This document shows, one piece after another, positions 33,083 through 44,048 of a DNA stretch of 64,000 nt. The notes below the pieces were generated by a model. That model did no database searches, was not told the DNA's origin, and saw nothing but the letters and a program-made list of their open reading frames with translations. Each line of letters opens with the position of its first letter. Position 1 is the first letter of the stretch. The stretch comes from Chamaecrista fasciculata (Eukaryota > Streptophyta > Magnoliopsida > Fabales > Fabaceae), in the NCBI GenBank assembly GCA_003254925.1, contig QANZ01053264.1, positions 1-64,000 on the forward strand, read 5' to 3'. The translations under genes and the position numbers were made by a program.

Positions 33083-34761
33083 CATATCAAATATCATCCT
33101 CTCAATAGGGTTATAATCATTCTACTTTAAACACAGTCCTCAACAAAACAAGATTTCACATAATGTTTACCCCAAGCAACAAGAAATATGACAATTAACA
33201 CAGGTATCCAATGAGATTATCTTTTCAAAACTTTAACATATTAGCTGGTCATGATCGCGTGTCACCCGCAACCGTGATACCTCAAGGTATAACCAGCAAC
33301 CCAAACTAACAAAATTAACAATAATACTATACAGTTGGTTGTGACCGCGTGTCACCCGCAACCGTGATACCTCAAGTATAACCAGCTTTCCAACATGTCA
33401 TGATCATATAACAATGGTCATCTAGACTTAGGCTTCCGGAACGTCTCTCGGTGTGCGCACATACCAATCAGCTTGTCACCTAAGGAATCCACACTTAGGC
33501 CAACTATGGAATCCACCATAGCCATTACCCGAGTACTCATCGCGAATAAACGGGGAGGGCCTCCACCCTCAAGGTGTCATGACAAATCACAATACATCAC
33601 ATTTGATAATTCTTCTTGTTTAACACATAACTTTCCAATAAATCACATTTCCATTTTCATTACTTCTAAATAAACGATTCCATATCTCATGAAATAATTC
33701 AATTTCAAATCATTTTTACACACGAAAACTTCATCCTTTAAGGAGATAAACATCCAAAAAGGACCATTATGAAATTAACTCAAAAACTGTAAAGGACTAA
33801 TTTGCGATTTGTTCCAATACACTAAAATTACAAATCCACAGTTTCTTTTCAACAACAGAACAACGAAACCAACGTACATCAGCAACAAACATAATTTAAT
33901 ACTCTTTTCTCATGAGTTCACAAATTCTCAAGAAACTTTATGGATTTTAAAACTTAAATTCAAGAAACCCTCACAATATTTCAAAACATCAACCACCATC
34001 ACAATTCATGAAACCATAAGCAAACATAGGATGAAATAGAGCTTTGAATGAGGAGAGAAAGAAGAAACCCTACCTAGAGACGATTTAGTCCCTCAAACTT
34101 CCAATTTTTGCATTTTATTCCATTTAGGGCGTCAATTTCGTGGTCTATTTTCTATCCATCCAACCGTCTGATCTTCAAAGAAAAACCATGGTTGGATTTG
34201 CCTCTTCCTAAGCTTTAATTTGAGTGGTAGATCGCGACGAACGGATCACCGGAGGTAGAGATATCCTCCTTTCTTCCTCCTCTCTTTCTCCCCGTCGTTC
34301 TTCCTCTGTTTTCTCTTTCTTCCCCATTTCTCGACTCTGCTCCTACTTTCCTCTTATAATTGCCTTTTAATTAGCTTTGGGGGAAAACTACCCCCCCCCC
34401 CCCAATCTTTTTAATTGTTACACTTAAACTCATAAAATTTATTTTCCTTTTCAATTCAATCCCTCCATGTCCTAGATTAATTCCAAGTCTTTTTCACACA
34501 GTCTCTTACATTTTCTTAGAAATATAACAACTTACAATTTTTGCAATTTAGTCCTTTCTCCTTCTACTAATTCTAAATTCTTTATTATTTACACTTTGAC
34601 CCTCAATCTTATCATAATTATCTAGTCCTTTTACTCTCTATATTTCATTTTCTACTCTCAAGATCCCAATTAAAACATTTAATTAACACTTTATAACACA
34701 TATCATACAATACTTTGTTTACACCAACAATTTAAATTAAAAGTAAATCCAGGTTGTTACA
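33083..34761 (-). mobile_element. Del/Tekay-type Gypsy LTR relic, antisense
   Basis: Read on the minus strand it begins TGTAACAACCTGGATTTAC, the style of LTR start typical of plant Del/Tekay chromoviruses (TGTAACxxCC..). GC-richer blocks follow (about 33420-33600, about 34060-34330). No coding region is present. The end near 33083 is uncertain because Helitron sequence adjoins it. The ORF-like stretches at 33473-33673 and 33809-34039 are not genes. Confidence 0.45.
33242..33388. repeat. Two copies of a 55-bp dyad-containing repeat
   Basis: The core cgtgtcacccgcaaccgtga followed by tacctcaag(g)tataaccagc occurs at about 33258-33295 and 33346-33383. Each copy starts with gctggt or gttggt and ends with accagc, so each can form a hairpin. 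Spacing is about 88 bp. Confidence 0.8.
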
Positions 34762-34896
34762 AGAATCATTAAACCTGTCAAGATTGCTATCCTTGTAACA
34801 AGTGGAAGGCAAGCTAGAGCTAGAGGAAGTTAAATTAGATAAGTAATCCTCCTTTCTCATAAAAAGAGGGAAAACATGAGAGACGCATGAAAACAC
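34762..34896. other. Short non-repeat segment between two LTRs
   Basis: About 135 bp that on the minus strand reads as open, Ser-rich sequence (VFSCVSHVFPLFMRKEDYL). It is too short to assign. It holds the left flank (aacac, 34892-34896) of Copia element 1. Confidence 0.3.
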
Positions 34897-37040
34897 TGAT
34901 GGAGATTGTGCCCTAGGGCCAATCATTTTATATGTATGGAAATATTGTTTGACTGATTTATGAATGATAAACTATGTCGTTATCATATTATTAGCATGTT
35001 TACTGTGATAACAATTCTTGATTAATTATGTGATAATTATTCTAAATTGTCCCTTGTCGATTATTCACGTGGGAGCGTGAATGAACTAAGACTAGCATGA
35101 CTTCGGTGTATAGAGATACACGCATTAGATGCTTTTCGAGAGTCATGGTGCAATTATGTAAAGGGTTACAAGTTGCTGGGCCAACCCGGAGAGTCCTGCA
35201 TGGGTTTAGTCATGAGCTAGCCTCTCCTGTACACCTGTCACGATGCCCTTAGACCTGAGGTCTTGACTATTCCGGCGTTGTAGATGCTGAACTTTGGCCT
35301 AGTCCAACGTTGCCCGTAACAGGGTAGCCATACAGGCTAGGTACGAGTTTAGTTGTTTGCCGTGATGAGGAATGTGGTTGACCAAGAAGGAATTTTGTCC
35401 CTCATTAAGTTGAGAGATATTTAACTGGGCCCCTCGATGAGTCTGTCCAAGGAATGTGTGGCCACACAGGGAAATGAGACTAACTCAAGCAATCGAGAAA
35501 GTTATGGTTTGGATTAAAGGATGACTTTCCCATGCCTTATCCATGACCAAAATATCGTGGGACAATAGGGATTATGACAAGGTGGTACTAAGGTTAACTC
35601 GTTGATGTTAAAGCGATAACTCACGTGTTTTGGGTAGTCGTGATGGCTTGCTAGAGTCCGCTCTCGACTTGTGAGTCATAGAGATGGCTTGTTGCCAACT
35701 TCATGTGAGGCTTGCTGGGTCACACATGAGCAGGATCAAGATACTGTAATGGGACACGAATTAGGGTTTAATTCGTGAGTCACTTTAGTGACAAAATTTA
35801 AGACATAGTTGAATGTCATAGAACATGAAGTCTTGTCTTGAATAAAATCTACATTTGTAATATTTAGATTTGTTAGACAAGTTTAAATATATTAATTGTT
35901 AAATAGTTAATTTGATTAATCTATTTACAATTGGATTCTTATTTAAAATATTAGGGAATAATGAATTGGCTAAGTCTCCTAAAAGTTAGGGGATTATTGA
36001 TTTATTAAATTCTCTGATATTGAAGGATATGATAATGAGGGTGGCGCCTCACTTGGATCTAATTAATAAAATGTGATTATGTTAATTTGAATTCAAGATT
36101 TAAATTTGAATTCAAGATTTGATTTTGAATTCAAGATTCAAATTTGAATTAAGATATTAGGGTAATATTTTAATTCAATTTGTTAAGGATATTAATAAGA
36201 TTATGATAACTTCCTAAGAGTTAGGGTTGTTATCTTATTTATTAAATTCCTATAAAAGGATAATAGGAGGTGGCACATTCTTGGAGAGTGGAGTGCAAGA
36301 TTTGATCTTGCATTTTGAATTTAATTTAAGATATTAGTGTAATATTTTAATTAAGAATTCAAATCCTCCTGACTCATTCCAACCAATGAGAATTCGGCAT
36401 TCAAGATTTAGTTTTCAAGATTTGATCTTGAAATTTAAATTTAAATTGCCTTTTGATTTTGAATTATAATATTAGTGTAATCTTATAATCAAAATTAATA
36501 ATTCCCTATTTTCATGAGTTAGGAATGTGATTCTCCCTATTTAAAGAGAGCAAGTCGCCTAGTCCAAGTGAGAGAGAAAAATTCGCCTATTCCAAGTGGG
36601 TGAAAGAGAGTTTTGTGAAAACCCTAAAAACTTAAGTGTTTAGGCGAGTTGTGTGAAATAGAGAGAGAAAGTCGCACAACCCTAGAGTTGTGTGTCCAAG
36701 AATTTGATTCTTGGTTCTGCGCCACCAAATCTTGGAGTTTTCAAGAAGTGTTCTTGAGAACTCAAGATTGTAGATCAGTTCCCGGAATCTCTTGGAGAAG
36801 AGGTTGAAGGCTAGCACCTGGGTATCTGCCAAACTGTTCGTGTGGATCACCGGCAGAGGAAGGACACGGACATGTGGACTTCTCGGAATCGCAAATTTCA
36901 AAGCAACCGTTTGATTTAGGTAAACTTCTTTTCTTGCTGGTATAAACACCAATAGTGGATCCTGGGTGGAGATTATTAGGTTTTTGCGAAAATTTTAATT
37001 TTTCACCTTTTCCGCTGCGCTCGCTCTATAATCTCCAATA
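34897..37040 (+). repeat. 5' LTR of Copia element 1 (2144 bp)
   Basis: Runs from TGATGGAGATTGTGCCC to ..ATAATCTCCAATA and is followed directly by the primer site. It is very similar to the solo LTR 2595-4780 along its whole length. Confidence 0.92.
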
Positions 37041-37041
37041 G

Positions 37042-37054
37042 TGGTATCAAAGCC
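37042..37054 (+). promoter_or_regulatory. Primer-binding site of Copia element 1
   Basis: TGGTATCAAAGCC, a variant of the initiator tRNA-Met site, begins two bases after the LTR. Element 2 has TGGTATCAGAGCC in the same place. Confidence 0.85.
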
Positions 37055-38510
37055 ACGCTATCTGTGTGTTTATGCTAGTTTTGTGAATGTACATGTTGAT
37101 GTATGTTTGTATGTTTACCGTTTTTCATTCGGTTTGCTCAAATCTTACGTTTTTCCACCACACGTTTTTTTTAACCGAATCTAAGAATGGTGCAAATTTA
37201 TGTATTTGATACATAAGGTAATCAATTTGATTGATTTAAAAATTTTCTTGAAAAGTTTAGGTCTTGGCTGAAAATTGTAAATTGTGAATTTATAAATTTT
37301 GGGTCAATAATTTCGATTTCTTGAATATGATTCTTGAAATTTTGAATTATTGATGCAAGACTTATTTTTCAAAAAAGGCATGTTAATTGCACAAACCCTA
37401 ATTGAACACAATCAAAAAAGTTTTTTTGTGTGTGTGTGTTGTTGAATGTTGATTCAGTATATATATATGAATTGTTCATGTATGTTTAAGTATGGTGTTA
37501 GATATGGCTCTAGGTCTTATTTTGGTAATGACGGCCTGCGTGTCGTCTCCCTAAATTCTGGATGTAAAATTTCTTTTCTCATCTCACTCTCCTCATATGT
37601 TCAAATGAGGTTTCCCAATGTAATTTTTCTTTTTTTTTTTTTAGAAAATTCTCTCATTGGCTTGAGGGAATTTAGGGTAGATGAGCCATATCCAAACACG
37701 GTCCTTTTATGCGTTTAATTTTGTATGTGATGCAAATTGGCTCTAGATGCATGATTAGGGGGTCGCAATTTTAACATGCCAATTTTATATATTTACGCAC
37801 AACCACGTATACGATATGAGCGTAGGATTTTGTATGAGATACAAAATTCGTGCATGTGTTTATATGTATATGATACATGGGGGATAAACACTTGGCACAC
37901 TCGTTTAATTTTAAAATTGGATTTAAAATTGAACCAAAATTGAATTTAAAATTGAACCCTTATAAAATCTTAAGTTTTAATGCCATCAATAAAACACCCT
38001 GTTAAAATCTTGATCATTGTGGAGCGATGATAGCCCAAGCTACACGTATCTACTTTTATCTTGAGGAGACACGGGTGAATGGAAGATTCAACGCAATGCC
38101 TTATTGAAATCTTGGTTTATTGGATGCGGTGATAGCCCAAGCTACACGTGTTTAGTGGGCCCTGATGATATAGGGTTGGGCTTTCGCCTCGTTATTTTGA
38201 GTTTGGCCATTCACAAGTTTTATTGTGTGACTTAATGGGGTTATCAAATCGAATTTGGACCTCAAGGCATTAGATGGGATAAACATGCCATAATATGTAT
38301 CATACGATGATACAGTCCCATAAAGATCTAAGAGTCACATGAGATGTGATTGGTAAAGAGTTATCTACCTAAATAACCTAAGGTTGCATCGCCCAAGCGA
38401 AGGTAATCTTTGGTGAAATATGGATCTTAGCCACTAATAATAATTTTTCTGGGTTTTATAAAATGGTGGACCTTTTTGCTAATTAACTTTCATATCTTAA
38501 TTGTAGAATC
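37055..38510 (+). other. Leader of Copia element 1
   Basis: A non-coding leader of about 1.45 kb between primer site and gag. It aligns throughout with the leader of element 2 (41048-42575). The last 500 bp carry three copies of gcccaagc (38033, 38135, 38391), two of them within 'gatagcccaagctacacgt'. The small ORF at 37446-37718 is not supported by any homology. Confidence 0.75.
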
Positions 38511-38866
38511 ATGGCAAATAATATAAGTTCAACGTTATCACTGCGATCTATCCTTGAGAAGGATAAGCTGAATGGGACGAACTTCCTTGACTGGTTTCGT
38601 AATTTGAGAATTGTTCTAACCCAAGAAAGGAAGTTTTATGTCCTAGAAAACCCTCCCCCTGAACAGCTTGCCAACAACCCTCCAAGAGCTCAAAGAACTG
38701 CTTACGAGAAGCACTTCAATGACTCTGTGGACGTTGCTTGCCTGATGCTAGCCACAATGGTTCCAGAGTTGCAAAAGAACTTGGAAATGTTGACGGCTTA
38801 TGAGATGGTCACGAATCTCAAGGAAATGTTCCAGCAACAGGCTAGGCAAGAGAGGTATGAGTGTTG
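38511..38866 (+). pseudogene. Copia element 1 gag, first part
   Basis: Begins MANNISSTLSLRSILEKD and reads as a Copia gag (UBN2-type): GTNFLDWFRNLRIVLTQE, VLENPPPEQ, CLMLATMVPELQKNLE, AYEMVTNLKEMFQQQARQER. Copia gag assembles the virus-like particle. The gene runs into the LTR of element 2 here and resumes at 48851. Confidence 0.88.
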
Positions 38867-38871
38867 GAGAT

Positions 38872-41034
38872 TGTGCCCTTGGGCCAATCATTTTATGTAT
38901 ATGTTTTGAACAGATTGATTAATTTATGGAGATAAATTATGTTGTTATCATATTATTGGCATGTTTACTATGATAGTGTCCTTGATTAATTATGAGATAA
39001 TTAATCTAAATTCGTCCCTGGTCGATTATTCTCGTGGGAGCGAGAATGAACTAAGACCAGCATGACCTCGGTGTATGGAGATAAATGCACTAGATGCCTT
39101 ACGAGAGTCATGGTGCAATGAGTAAGGGGTTACAAGTTGCTAGACTGACCCGGAGAGTCCTGCATGGGTTTAGTCATTAGCTAGTCTCTCCTGTACGCCT
39201 GTCATGATGCCTTAGACCTGAGGTCTTGACTATTCCGGCGTTGTAGTTGTCAAACTTTGGCCTAGTCTAACGTTGCCCGTAGCAGGGTAGCCATAAGGGC
39301 TAGGTACGGGTTTGGTTGATTGCAGTGCTGAGGAATGTGGTTGACCAAGATGGAATTTTGTCCCTCATTAAAGATGAGAGATATTTAACTGGCGCCCTCG
39401 ATGAGTCTGTCCAAGGAATGTGTGGCCACACAAGGAAATGAGACTTACTCAGGAAATCAAGAAAGTTGTAGTTTGGATTAAACATGACTTTCCCGTGCCT
39501 TATCCATGACCAAAATATCGTGTGACAATAGGGTCTATGACAAGGTGGTACTAAGGTTAAATCAATCATTTTGATAGAACGATAACTCACGTGTTTTGGG
39601 TAGTCGTGATGGCTTGCTAGAGTCCGCTCTCGACTTGTGAGTCATAGGGATGACTTGCTGCCAACTTCACGTGGGGCCTGCTGGGTCACACATGAGCAGG
39701 ATCTGGACACCGCTTAAAGGGACACGAATTAGGGTTAATTCGTGAGTCACTCTGGTGACACAATTTAAGACATAGCTAAATGTCTGGGACATAAAGTCTT
39801 ATCTTAAATTAAATCTACGGTTGAGATATTTAAATTTGTGGGACAAGTTTAAATATATTAATTGTTAAATAGTTAATGGGATTAATCTATTTACAATTAT
39901 AATATTAGGGAATAATAAATTAAATAAGATTCCTAGAAGTTAGGAGATTATTGATTTATTAAATTCACTAATATTAGGATATATTGGATAGAGGGTGGCG
40001 CCTCTTTTACGAGATTTTAATTAATGAAATTGTTTTGTTCATTAAAGTCATGAATTTGAATTCAAAGATTTGATCTAGATTTCAAGATTCAAAAGATTTG
40101 AATTAAAGATATTAGGGTAATATTTTAATTCAAAATCTTTGGAAGATAATAAGTTGGTTCTGACTTCCTAAGAGTTAGGAATGTTTTTCATTTATAAAAT
40201 TCCAAAGAAAAGGAGAGAGGGGATGGCGCATTCTTGTGGGTCCAAGGAGGAAGATTTGATCTTCCAATTTGATTCTCAAAGATTGCATTTTGAATTCAAT
40301 TAAGATATTAAGGTAATATTTTAATTAAGAATTCAAGTCCGAAAATTATAATATTATTGTAATCTTATAATTTTATAATTTGATAATCCATTAATTTAGG
40401 GATTCCGTAATTATAATTATCAAAATTCCCCAACTCTTTAAATACCTAGGCAAGTCGACTTTGGCTAAGCTAATGCATAAGTGAGTTTTGCAAATTTCCT
40501 TTTGTGAGACAAGAGGGAAATTCGCCTAACCCTAATTTCACATTAGTGAAATTTTTGCTTTCTTCTTTTGTGAGACAAGAGAGAGAATTCGCATACCCTA
40601 AGCCTAGAGAGAGAAACTCGAGTTTCTCCAAGAGTGAGAGAGAAATCGAGTTGTCCCATAGCTAGGGTTTTGTGAGAGAAAACAAAAAGGTGTTCTTGTT
40701 TTGTTGCGCCACAATCCTTTTAAAGTTCAAGAATTGTTCTTGAATTTTAAGAGCCGTAGATCGAGTTCCCAAGTTCTTTTGGAGAAAGGAACAGAAGGCT
40801 AGCACCTTGGTGTCAATAAACTGCTCGTGTGGATTACTGGGGGAGGAAGGACGCTTCAAGTGGACTTCTCCGAATTGCACCGTTCAACCGGACCGATTGA
40901 AACCTTGAGGTATAACTTTATCCTTCACCGGTTTAGATTCAGCTAGCGGATCCGTAGGGAAATCACAAGTTGTTTTGCGCCTGTTTAATTAATTTTATTT
41001 TTATTCGCTTCCGCCGCGCCGTGATTTCCCAACA
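38872..41034 (+). repeat. 5' LTR of Copia element 2 (2163 bp)
   Basis: Runs from TGTTGGAGATTGTGCCC to ..GTGATTTCCCAACA. The end type (GATTTCCCAACA) differs from element 1 (ATAATCTCCAAYA), so element 2 belongs to a sister subfamily. Confidence 0.93.
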
Positions 41035-41035
41035 G

Positions 41036-41048
41036 TGGTATCAGAGCC
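41036..41048 (+). promoter_or_regulatory. Primer-binding site of Copia element 2
   Basis: TGGTATCAGAGCC, directly after the LTR, matches the plant initiator tRNA-Met primer site. Confidence 0.9.
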
Positions 41049-42575
41049 ACGCTAGTTTTTGAATTTAATACTGGTTTTGGTGAATTATACATGTGATGTA
41101 TGATGTGTGTTTACCGCTTTCAATCATATGTTTGGTTTTAGGAAAATCCACCGAAAAGTTTTGTTTAAAAACTCAATCTATGGAAAAGGTGCAAATTTTA
41201 TGTATATGATACATATAAAATCAATTGGATTGATTTGGAAATTTTCTTGAAATTTTAAGGCCAAAGTCGAAATCCCTATATAATTATAGTTAAAAATGTT
41301 TTAATTATAATATTATGGGGTGGCTGAAAATTTATTAAAATTATGAATTTTAAAATTTTTGGGGCAATAATTTAAATTCTTGAATGAGATTCTTGAATTT
41401 TATAATTATTGATATAAGACCCAATTTCAAGAAAGGCATGTTAAAATTGCACAAACCCTAATTGAACACATTTTAAAAATTGGTTTTGGTATGTGTTGTT
41501 GTATGCCGTGTTTGACATGATATTATGTGAAGTGTTCATATGTGTTATGTGGTGTTGGATATGGCTCTAATGTTTTTGGTAAATACGGCCTGCGTGTCGT
41601 CTCCCTATACTCTTGATGTAATTTTACATTTTTGTTATACCTCAATGTAACTGGGGTTTTTCACAATGTAATTTTTATTTTTCTTTTTAGAAAAATTCTC
41701 TCATTGGCTTGAAAGGGTTATAGGGTAGATGGGCCATATCTAAACACGGTATATTTTATGCATTTAGAATTTGTATGTGATGCAATGGGCTATATGTATG
41801 CCTAGGGGTGTGAATTTTAACATGCAATTTAATTTTACACTACAACGTATATGATACGAGTATGGGGTCTTGTATGAGATACAAAATCCGTGCATGCGTT
41901 TATATGTATGAGATACATGGGAAATAAAGACATGGCACAACTCATTTAATTTTAAAATTGGTTTTAAAATTAAATTAAAACGGAACCTTTTAAAAATCAA
42001 ACCCTTTTAAAAATCTTAAGTTTTAATGCCATCAATAAAACACCCTGTCGAAATCTTGTTCATCGTAGAGCGTCGAAAGCCCTCCGCTACACGTATCTAC
42101 CTTGACCTTGAGGAGACACGGGTGAATGGGAGATTCAACACAATGCCTTGTTGAAATCATGGTTTATTGAATACGTCGAAAGCCCTCCGCTACACGTGTT
42201 CAGTGGGCCTTGATGATATGGGGTCGGGCTTCGGCCTCGTTGTTTTAAGCCTAGCCATTCACAAGTTTTATTGTGTGACTTAATGGGGTTATCAAATCGG
42301 ATTTGGACCTCAAGGCATTAGATGGGATAAACATGCCATAATAAGTATCATATGATGATACAGTCCCATAAAGATCTAAGAGTCACATGAGATGTGATTG
42401 GTAAGGAGTTACCTACCTAAATAACCTAAGGAAGCACGCACGCCCTCCGCGACTATAACCTTTGGTGAAATATGGGTCTTAGCCACTAATAATAAATTTT
42501 ACTGGGTTTTATAAAATGGTGGATATATATATTTTTCCTACTAATTAAACTTTCATATCTTAATTGTAGAATCAA
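41049..42575 (+). other. Leader of Copia element 2
   Basis: A non-coding leader of about 1.5 kb, collinear with the leader of element 1. It carries gccctccgc at 42079, 42182 and 42442, at the exact three positions where element 1 has gcccaagc. Confidence 0.75.
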
Positions 42576-42905
42576 ATGGCAACTACTAGTTCAACACTGT
42601 CACTGCGATCTATCCTTGAGAAGAATAAGTTGACCGGGACTAACTTCCTTGACTGGCTTCGAAACGTGAGAAATGTTCTCACCCAGGAAAGGAAGCTCTA
42701 CGTCCTGGAAAATCCCATTCCCGCACAGCCTGCTGCCAACGCTCCAAGAGCACAGAGAGATGCTTATTAGAAGCATCAAAGTGACTCTATGGACGTTGCT
42801 TGCCTGATGTTGGCCGCCATGGTTCCCGAGATCCAAAAGAACTTGGAGAACATGGGGGCCTACGAGATGGTTACACATCTCAAGGAAATGTTCCAACAAC
42901 AGGCT
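42576..42905 (+). pseudogene. Copia element 2 gag, partial
   Basis: Begins MATTSSTLSLRSILEKNKL and aligns with the gag of element 1 (TGTNFLDWLRNVRNVLTQE, then DVACLMLAAMVPEIQKNLEN). It runs into the assembly gap. It is broken and counted as part of the fossil element. Confidence 0.85.
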
Positions 42906-43390
42906 NNNNNNNNNNNNNNNNNNNNNNNNNNNNNNNNNNNNNNNNNNNNNNNNNNNNNNNNNNNNNNNNNNNNNNNNNNNNNNNNNNNNNNNNNNNNNNN
43001 NNNNNNNNNNNNNNNNNNNNNNNNNNNNNNNNNNNNNNNNNNNNNNNNNNNNNNNNNNNNNNNNNNNNNNNNNNNNNNNNNNNNNNNNNNNNNNNNNNNN
43101 NNNNNNNNNNNNNNNNNNNNNNNNNNNNNNNNNNNNNNNNNNNNNNNNNNNNNNNNNNNNNNNNNNNNNNNNNNNNNNNNNNNNNNNNNNNNNNNNNNNN
43201 NNNNNNNNNNNNNNNNNNNNNNNNNNNNNNNNNNNNNNNNNNNNNNNNNNNNNNNNNNNNNNNNNNNNNNNNNNNNNNNNNNNNNNNNNNNNNNNNNNNN
43301 NNNNNNNNNNNNNNNNNNNNNNNNNNNNNNNNNNNNNNNNNNNNNNNNNNNNNNNNNNNNNNNNNNNNNNNNNNNNNNNNNNNNNNNNNN
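42906..43390. other. Assembly gap (485 N)
   Basis: Unsequenced. On the left is the gag of element 2; on the right is an antisense LTR fragment. The true size and content are unknown, and the order of pieces across it should not be taken as proven. Confidence 0.99.
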
Positions 43391-43646
43391 CTCTCGAGAA
43401 GCATCTAGTGCATGTATCTCTATACACCGAGGTCATGCTGGTCTTAGTTCATTTACGTTCCCACGTGAATGATCGACCAGGGACAGTTTTAGATTAATTA
43501 TCTTATAATTAATCAAGGATGCTATCATAGTAAACATGCTAATAATATGATAACAACATAATTTATCTCTATAAATTAATCAAAAATTACATATGTTCAA
43601 ATAACACATAAATAAAATGATTGGCCCTAGGGCACAATCTCCATCA
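43391..43646 (-). mobile_element. Antisense Copia LTR fragment beside the gap
   Basis: The reverse complement of the first 255 bp or so of the same LTR family, ending ..cacaatctccatca at 43646. The remainder would lie in the gap, so its target duplication cannot be checked. Confidence 0.85.
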
Positions 43647-44043
43647 CTGAAGTGGTTTAGTATGCAAGAAACACTGTCCCAAGACACTTGTTGAGCGAGG
43701 GCGCATGAGTGGCATCCCTTATGCTTCGGCAATAGGATCCATCATGTATGCCATGCTATGTACTCGACTCGATGTGTCGTTTGCCCTGAGCATGACGAGC
43801 CGGTTCCAACAAGACCCTGGTGAGGATCATTGGATCGTTGTCAAAAACATCCTTAAGTACTTAAGAAGAACTAAGGATGAATTCTTGGTTTACGGTGAAA
43901 CATATGAGGAGCTATGTGTAAAGGGTTACACAGACGTTAGTTTCCAAACTGACCAAAATGATTTCAAATCGCAGTCTGGATATGTGTTTCTCCTGAACAG
44001 TGGCAGCGTGAGTTGGAAGAGTTCCAAGCAGAGCACGATTGCT
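43647..44043 (+). pseudogene. Copia element 2 pol, RT end and RNase H start
   Basis: The coding sequence matches the end of the RT and the start of RNase H of element 1: GIPYASAIGSIMYAMLCTRL, DVSFALSMTSRFQQDPG, ILKYLRRTKDEFLVYG, and then a YVFLLNSGSVSWKSSKQST block typical of Copia RNase H. It is interrupted by a solo LTR and continues at 46270. Confidence 0.85.
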
Positions 44044-44048
44044 GATTC

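Noticed and set aside
34391-34403. Run of C in the Del/Tekay-like relic
   Set aside because: A simple homopolymer, possibly inflated by sequencing. It has no other signal around it.
34732-34896. Short Ser-rich minus-strand frame between two LTRs
   Set aside because: It is too short and is extended only by LTR sequence. No family was recognised, so it is listed only as unassigned sequence.
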